Source: Botryllus schlosseri (Eukaryota > Chordata > Ascidiacea > Stolidobranchia > Styelidae). Taken from it: a stretch of 23,163 nucleotides of DNA. Below, piece by piece: positions 21,101 to 23,163 of the stretch; within the stretch, counting starts at the first letter, position 1, and each line of letters starts with the position of its first letter. The position numbers and the translations under genes were made by a program. The notes beneath the pieces were generated by a model. It made no database searches, was not told the origin of the DNA, and saw nothing but the letters and a program-made list of their open reading frames with translations. Location: positions 1,802 through 24,964 of the forward strand of contig KE605923.1 in assembly GCA_000444245.1 (NCBI GenBank), read 5' to 3'.

Positions 21101-21401
21101 TCTACTTTTTCAAAGATACTCAAGTAGGTTTATACTTTTTGCAATACTTCCTCAAGCGGTTATGATCTCTTAGTACTTCTGCTTGGCCGTCTTCATCTTT
21201 TAGGGAAAACTAGGCCCGTAACACCGAATTTTCGACTATTGCAGTCGATCGTAGACCTACCACGCATTGGAATAATGTTCGATTGCACCTGGCAGGCAGA
21301 CGAAGGAATATTGGCAAAACGTCAACTTGGGATCTGGAAGGCCATTCAATCCACCGCTCGCAAAGCCCGTCGACCGGAAAATTGACTACACTCGGACGTA
21401 G
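14905..21401 (+). CDS. bhmt: Betaine-homocysteine S-methyltransferase family enzyme
   Basis: The family transfers a methyl group from betaine (or S-methylmethionine in BHMT2) to homocysteine in the cytosol, on a (beta/alpha)8 barrel with zinc. Seven exons join in frame: 14905-15171, 17237-17428, 18535-18697, 18775-18948, 19019-19149, 19213-19319 and 21296-21401, making 379 residues. Seen: [41 protein letters not shown] and [13 protein letters not shown]. The zinc ligands are all present: C211 in GINCTFDP and C295 and C296 in [11 protein letters not shown] 14905 is chosen because an in-frame stop lies 36 bp upstream; ATG 14914 is also possible. Oddities: Leu154 where mammals have Tyr160, no His near human His338, and a C-terminus about 27-30 residues shorter than human BHMT (406). 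No exon is broken. Introns are 2065, 1106, 77, 70, 63 and 1976 bp. Family assignment is firm; methyl-donor specificity is open. Confidence 0.95.
15370..16550. mobile_element. hAT-like MITE in BHMT intron 1
   Basis: The termini are cagtggtcgggaacct at 15370 and its exact reverse complement ending at 16550, each followed inward by agagccata words. The flanks ctataaag (15362-15369) and ctatatag (16551-16558) form an 8-bp duplication with one change. The 1181-bp body has no recognisable transposase on either strand. Confidence 0.93.
16559..17236. other. bhmt: BHMT intron 1, remainder
   Basis: AT-rich sequence between the MITE and exon 2. No exon, repeat terminus or tandem array is recognised. 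An acceptor-like ttttccag near 17096 is followed by no BHMT-like frame. Confidence 0.5.
17237..17428 (+). CDS. bhmt: BHMT exon 2
   Basis: It encodes [20 protein letters not shown], then [16 protein letters not shown] and ends NDVDFVMCE before GTGAGT; 64 codons, phase 0 at both ends. It aligns with human QEVNEAACDIARQVADEGD and NVDFLIAE. The final Glu (E153) matches human Glu159, an active-site residue. Confidence 0.94.
17493..17840. mobile_element. MITE with GGGTTACCATA termini in BHMT intron 2
   Basis: Inverted termini gggttaccata are perfect over 11 bp and bounded by TA at 17491-17492 and 17841-17842, so a TA target (Tc1/mariner-like) is one reading. Subterminal sequence repeats gtcctctttt near both ends. 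The 348-bp element is noncoding and starts 64 bp after the exon 2 donor. Confidence 0.8.
18017..18338 (+). repeat. Dispersed repeat copy with CAGAGG/CTCTG ends
   Basis: It starts cagaggtggctgattt and ends ggcaatctctg. The left part resembles 3040-3110 and the right part resembles 4140-4380, sharing actccgaaaaagtag and tacttcgtt words with the GAGGTGGTC family. No target duplication was found. It lies in BHMT intron 2. Confidence 0.55.
18535..18697 (+). CDS. bhmt: BHMT exon 3
   Basis: After the acceptor tttctatccaag it encodes [20 protein letters not shown], then [13 protein letters not shown] and [15 protein letters not shown]. Human BHMT has YFEHVEEA at the start; here the Tyr is Leu. It ends phase 1 before GTAAGT. 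Confidence 0.94.
18775..18948 (+). CDS. bhmt: BHMT exon 4, first zinc cysteine
   Basis: It follows a 77-bp intron ending accttttcag. The frame reads [30 protein letters not shown] and YLTLPEYPL. The Cys in GINC (C211) matches zinc ligand Cys217 of human BHMT. Phase 1 at both ends, donor GTAAAA. Confidence 0.94.
19019..19149 (+). CDS. bhmt: BHMT exon 5, paired zinc cysteines
   Basis: After the 70-bp intron the frame reads [20 protein letters not shown], then [20 protein letters not shown] and AQE. GGCC supplies the other two zinc ligands (C295 and C296). It starts phase 1, ends phase 0, donor GTAATG. Confidence 0.94.
19213..19319 (+). CDS. bhmt: BHMT exon 6, variable C-terminal arm
   Basis: After a 63-bp intron the frame reads [20 protein letters not shown] and [16 protein letters not shown], ending phase 2 before GTAAGT. 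ERG-IPP matches human ERGFLPP, but the rest diverges and the DMHTKPW motif holding human His338 is not present. Two acceptors six bases apart, TAG at 19210-19212 and CAG at 19216-19218, keep the same frame. Confidence 0.9.
19602..20868 (+). mobile_element. GAGGTGGTC-ended element in BHMT intron 6
   Basis: It opens with agaggtggtcaaagtatag, followed by several ctactcaagtagaagtag words, and closes with agaagtacttcgttactg and gaccacctc. The inverted GAGGTGGTC ends and mirrored actcaagta words suggest one 1.27-kb nonautonomous DNA element. Its last 190 bp match 142-352. I could not find a clear target duplication, and no transposase is seen; two neighbouring fragments remain possible. Confidence 0.6.
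21022..21172 (-). repeat. Inverted fragment of the GAGGTGGTC family
   Basis: agaggtggtcatggtcagtt then aagtacttctactttttcaa resembles the right end of the element at 19602-20868, in opposite orientation. It contains a perfect tandem duplication of 36 bp at 21061-21132 and a partial third unit. Confidence 0.7.
21296..21401 (+). CDS. bhmt: BHMT exon 7, C-terminus
   Basis: After acceptor gcacctggcag, one base completes the Arg codon from exon 6. The frame then reads [34 protein letters not shown] and TAG. Human BHMT has [20 protein letters not shown] here and continues for about 30 more residues, which are absent. The upstream frame contains a stop at 21270-21272, so the exon cannot begin earlier. 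Confidence 0.92.
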
Positions 21402-22485
21402 TAAGGGAACTCAACACGCCGGGATTTTACAAATATGAAATGCAATTAATTTGGAAAAATTAAGTTCCACAAACAGATGCACTTAGTCAAATGAAATGCA
21501 ACAGAAATGTTTTGCAGCTAAGTTTGAAAGATGAGCATATTTAGGTCAGATTATACACAACTCAGTCTCGATATTAAGTATGAGGCGAGGGGTCAATGAC
21601 TCTTAAATTTTCCACTTCAACATTTTCACGCCATCCGCTTTCACTACGTCTCAATACATATCCATTAAGCCATGCCATTATTAAAAAAGTTCACAACCCT
21701 GCCAAATCTCACCCTATCTACGCCAAGAGTGACTTACCTTCAAACAAATTCAAATGCTGAATCTTGGAGATACACCTGATCTGTGAGTTATATTTGCCCC
21801 TTGTCGACATATCTTCCGTAACGCGCGCAAAAGCTACAGCTATATAATACTCGTTGCAACCCAGCATTTTTCACGGTGAGATGAATTCTACATTCCGCGG
21901 TCAAACGCAGTTAAAACCGTTACCCAGGAATGAAATCGACGCCATAGAAGCGTCAGCAAATCAAAAAGCCATAGGAATGCTGCAAATGTACTTTGCTATT
22001 GTTGCAAATTACAGCCAGCTGTTGATCTCAAAGTAATAGATTACTCACAGGACTAGTGTCATAACGTAGAAGTGCTCAGATTTTTCTAGGGGGGATAAGA
22101 TTTCTACTTGACTGCGGAAAAGATAGGACACTATACCGACCACAGCTTTGACAAGAGAATTCTTCTTTCAACACCTACCAGAATACGATAATACGTACTC
22201 TACATAGCGCTTCTAGCACCCAACATTACGTCGTATTGATAGCAACAATACCGCGCAGATTTAGCAGAATTAAAACGCCGACAGTACGCGCTCCAAATAT
22301 TTGAACTCATTTTGCATATAATATGGCAAGAATACAAGAATTACAACTGTGTGCGACACCCTGTCGATCGAATACATAACACGTGGTGGTCGCAACATGC
22401 AGCAGTCCACAGGCCATGAGCATCGTCTTACACCATGCTTATCTTCCTTCACGAGATCGTGCTTTGGCAGAAAGTTTGAAGCAAC
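21402..22485. other. Convergent intergenic region, BHMT and GDPGP1 3' ends
   Basis: It should hold both 3' UTRs. An attaaa at 21680-21685 is a possible poly(A) signal for BHMT. A short plus-strand frame at 21881-22036 (51 codons, containing NEIDAIEASANQKAIGMLQ) follows a TATATAAT at about 21841 but resembles nothing I know. No AATAAA-type signal is evident for GDPGP1. Confidence 0.4.
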
Positions 22486-22833
22486 TCACTGTCGTTGAAG
22501 CGAGTTCTTAACCTTTTCTTTGATTGCTTGAAACGCGTCATCCGCTAGCCGCGCTTCCGTCAAAGTACGCCTTGCGATTTCGGCGGTCAACGCTTCAAAC
22601 GCAACTCGCGTTTTCACTGGAAAATGCCCGCCCACCTCTACGCACGCCACGTCGAAGGTGTCCGCGGGCAGAAGGCCCTTGCTGGACTTGCGAGGAAAGA
22701 TCAGAGCCCTGGTTATCCATTTTTCGCGATTCGAGCCGTCCTGATTCGACGGCCTGCCGCGCGCGATGACGATATTGTACGGAATGTTCATGGCGTGAAG
22801 AATATCGGTTATCACAGTGATGGATGTAGCTAC
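22486..22833 (-). CDS. gdpgp1: GDP-D-glucose phosphorylase, last coding exon
   Basis: The HIT-superfamily enzyme splits GDP-D-glucose with phosphate to GDP and glucose 1-phosphate, and is thought to clear mis-made GDP-glucose; it is the animal relative of plant VTC2. After acceptor cgctattacag the exon reads VATSITVITDILHAMNIPYN, IVIARGRP, ALIFPRKSSKG, VACVEVGGHFPVKT and ends KNSLQRQ, TGA. This matches the human C-terminal region AHNLFVTRG, WPRKSSFG and ELAGHLPVKT. It is 115 residues in phase 0. The catalytic His motif lies in exons beyond the right edge. No break is seen. It converges on BHMT with 1.08 kb between stop codons. Confidence 0.9.
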   Translation of the reverse strand, partial: VATSITVITDILHAMNIPYNIVIARGRPSNQDGSNREKWITRALIFPRKSSKGLLPADTFDVACVEVGGHFPVKTRVAFEALTAEIARRTLTEARLADDAFQAIKEKVKNSLQRQ

Positions 22834-23163
22834 CTGTAATAGCGGGGTATGTTAAATGCGCTAACGTTCGCCTATCCTTAGCAATTGCCATTTTATCAGA
22901 ATGATTACAATTTACCAAAGGTATGGTCGGTAACAAGGTACTCTTCCTTTTCTGGAGTGCCCGAGAAGGTGTAGAGTTGCAGGTTTTGTGTCTAGACTAG
23001 GAATGTTTTGAAGCAAAAGAACTTCCAATTTACACTTTGGATCAAATGTAGAATAGAAAGTTTTTAACCAAGTTACAACACTTTTATGAGTCGAGATGTC
23101 AAAATTACCGGCTGAAATAGCCTTCAGGGGTGGGCGGACCGCTTCATGCGCCTGCAGTATATC
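22834..23163 (-). other. gdpgp1: GDPGP1 intron sequence to window edge
   Basis: No further GDPGP1 exon could be confirmed here. A minus-strand frame at about 22920-22975 (LQLYTFSGTPEKEEYLVTDH) ends near a GTAAAT donor, but its phase does not fit the last exon, so it is not called. Confidence 0.4.

Noticed and set aside
22595-22936. Minus-strand frame over the GDPGP1 exon, Arg/His-rich
   Set aside because: It is a shifted shadow of the GDPGP1 exon; its composition follows from that exon's codons.
22920-22975. Possible penultimate GDPGP1 exon (LQLYTFSGTPEKEEYLVTDH)
   Set aside because: The donor phase does not match the phase-0 last exon and I see no GDPGP1 signature in it.
1-23163. Retroviral or LTR elements, LINEs, CRISPR arrays, rRNA
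   Set aside because: No reverse transcriptase, integrase or capsid frames, no long terminal repeats, no regularly spaced repeat-spacer pattern and no rRNA-like sequence were seen.

Overview
This is a stretch of an animal nuclear genome, probably a marine invertebrate. The evidence is AT-rich DNA, genes split by GT-AG introns, many short non-autonomous DNA transposons (mostly hAT-like), and three recognisable metazoan housekeeping or signalling genes. A tunicate or other invertebrate deuterostome would fit (introns of 63-77 bp beside transposon-swollen ones, a cyclooxygenase gene), but the sequence alone does not fix the taxon. I see no CRISPR array, operon, rRNA, tRNA or retroviral element.

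Layout. (1) 1-141: right end of a hAT-type element cut by the window edge, then a dispersed repeat to about 352. (2) 451-7094, minus strand: 5' two-thirds of a prostaglandin G/H synthase (cyclooxygenase, PTGS/COX) gene. Six exons are readable, covering signal peptide, EGF domain, membrane-binding helices and the first part of the peroxidase/cyclooxygenase domain. The catalytic Tyr, proximal heme His and acetylated Ser exons lie beyond the left edge. Its introns hold two minisatellites and a complete MITE with a perfect 8-bp target duplication. (3) 7095-14841: about 7.7 kb of intergenic DNA with a block of scattered N calls, a hAT element nested inside a copy of its own family, a second complete MITE, and two unproven exon or ORF candidates. 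(4) 14905-21401, plus strand: a complete seven-exon betaine-homocysteine S-methyltransferase (BHMT) family gene of 379 codons, with a TATA box upstream. Its long introns carry DNA transposons; its other introns are only 63-77 bp. (5) 22486-22833, minus strand: last coding exon of GDP-D-glucose phosphorylase (GDPGP1), converging on BHMT; the rest lies past the right edge.

The genes do not form a pathway. COX makes prostaglandin H2, BHMT remethylates homocysteine, and GDPGP1 clears GDP-glucose. COX and BHMT are divergent, BHMT and GDPGP1 convergent. The points most worth a second look are the two competing signal-peptide starts of the COX gene, its changed intron positions relative to vertebrates, a BHMT that keeps the three zinc cysteines but seems to lack two betaine-pocket residues and the C-terminal tail, and the self-nested hAT element. 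I found no convincing undescribed multi-gene system.
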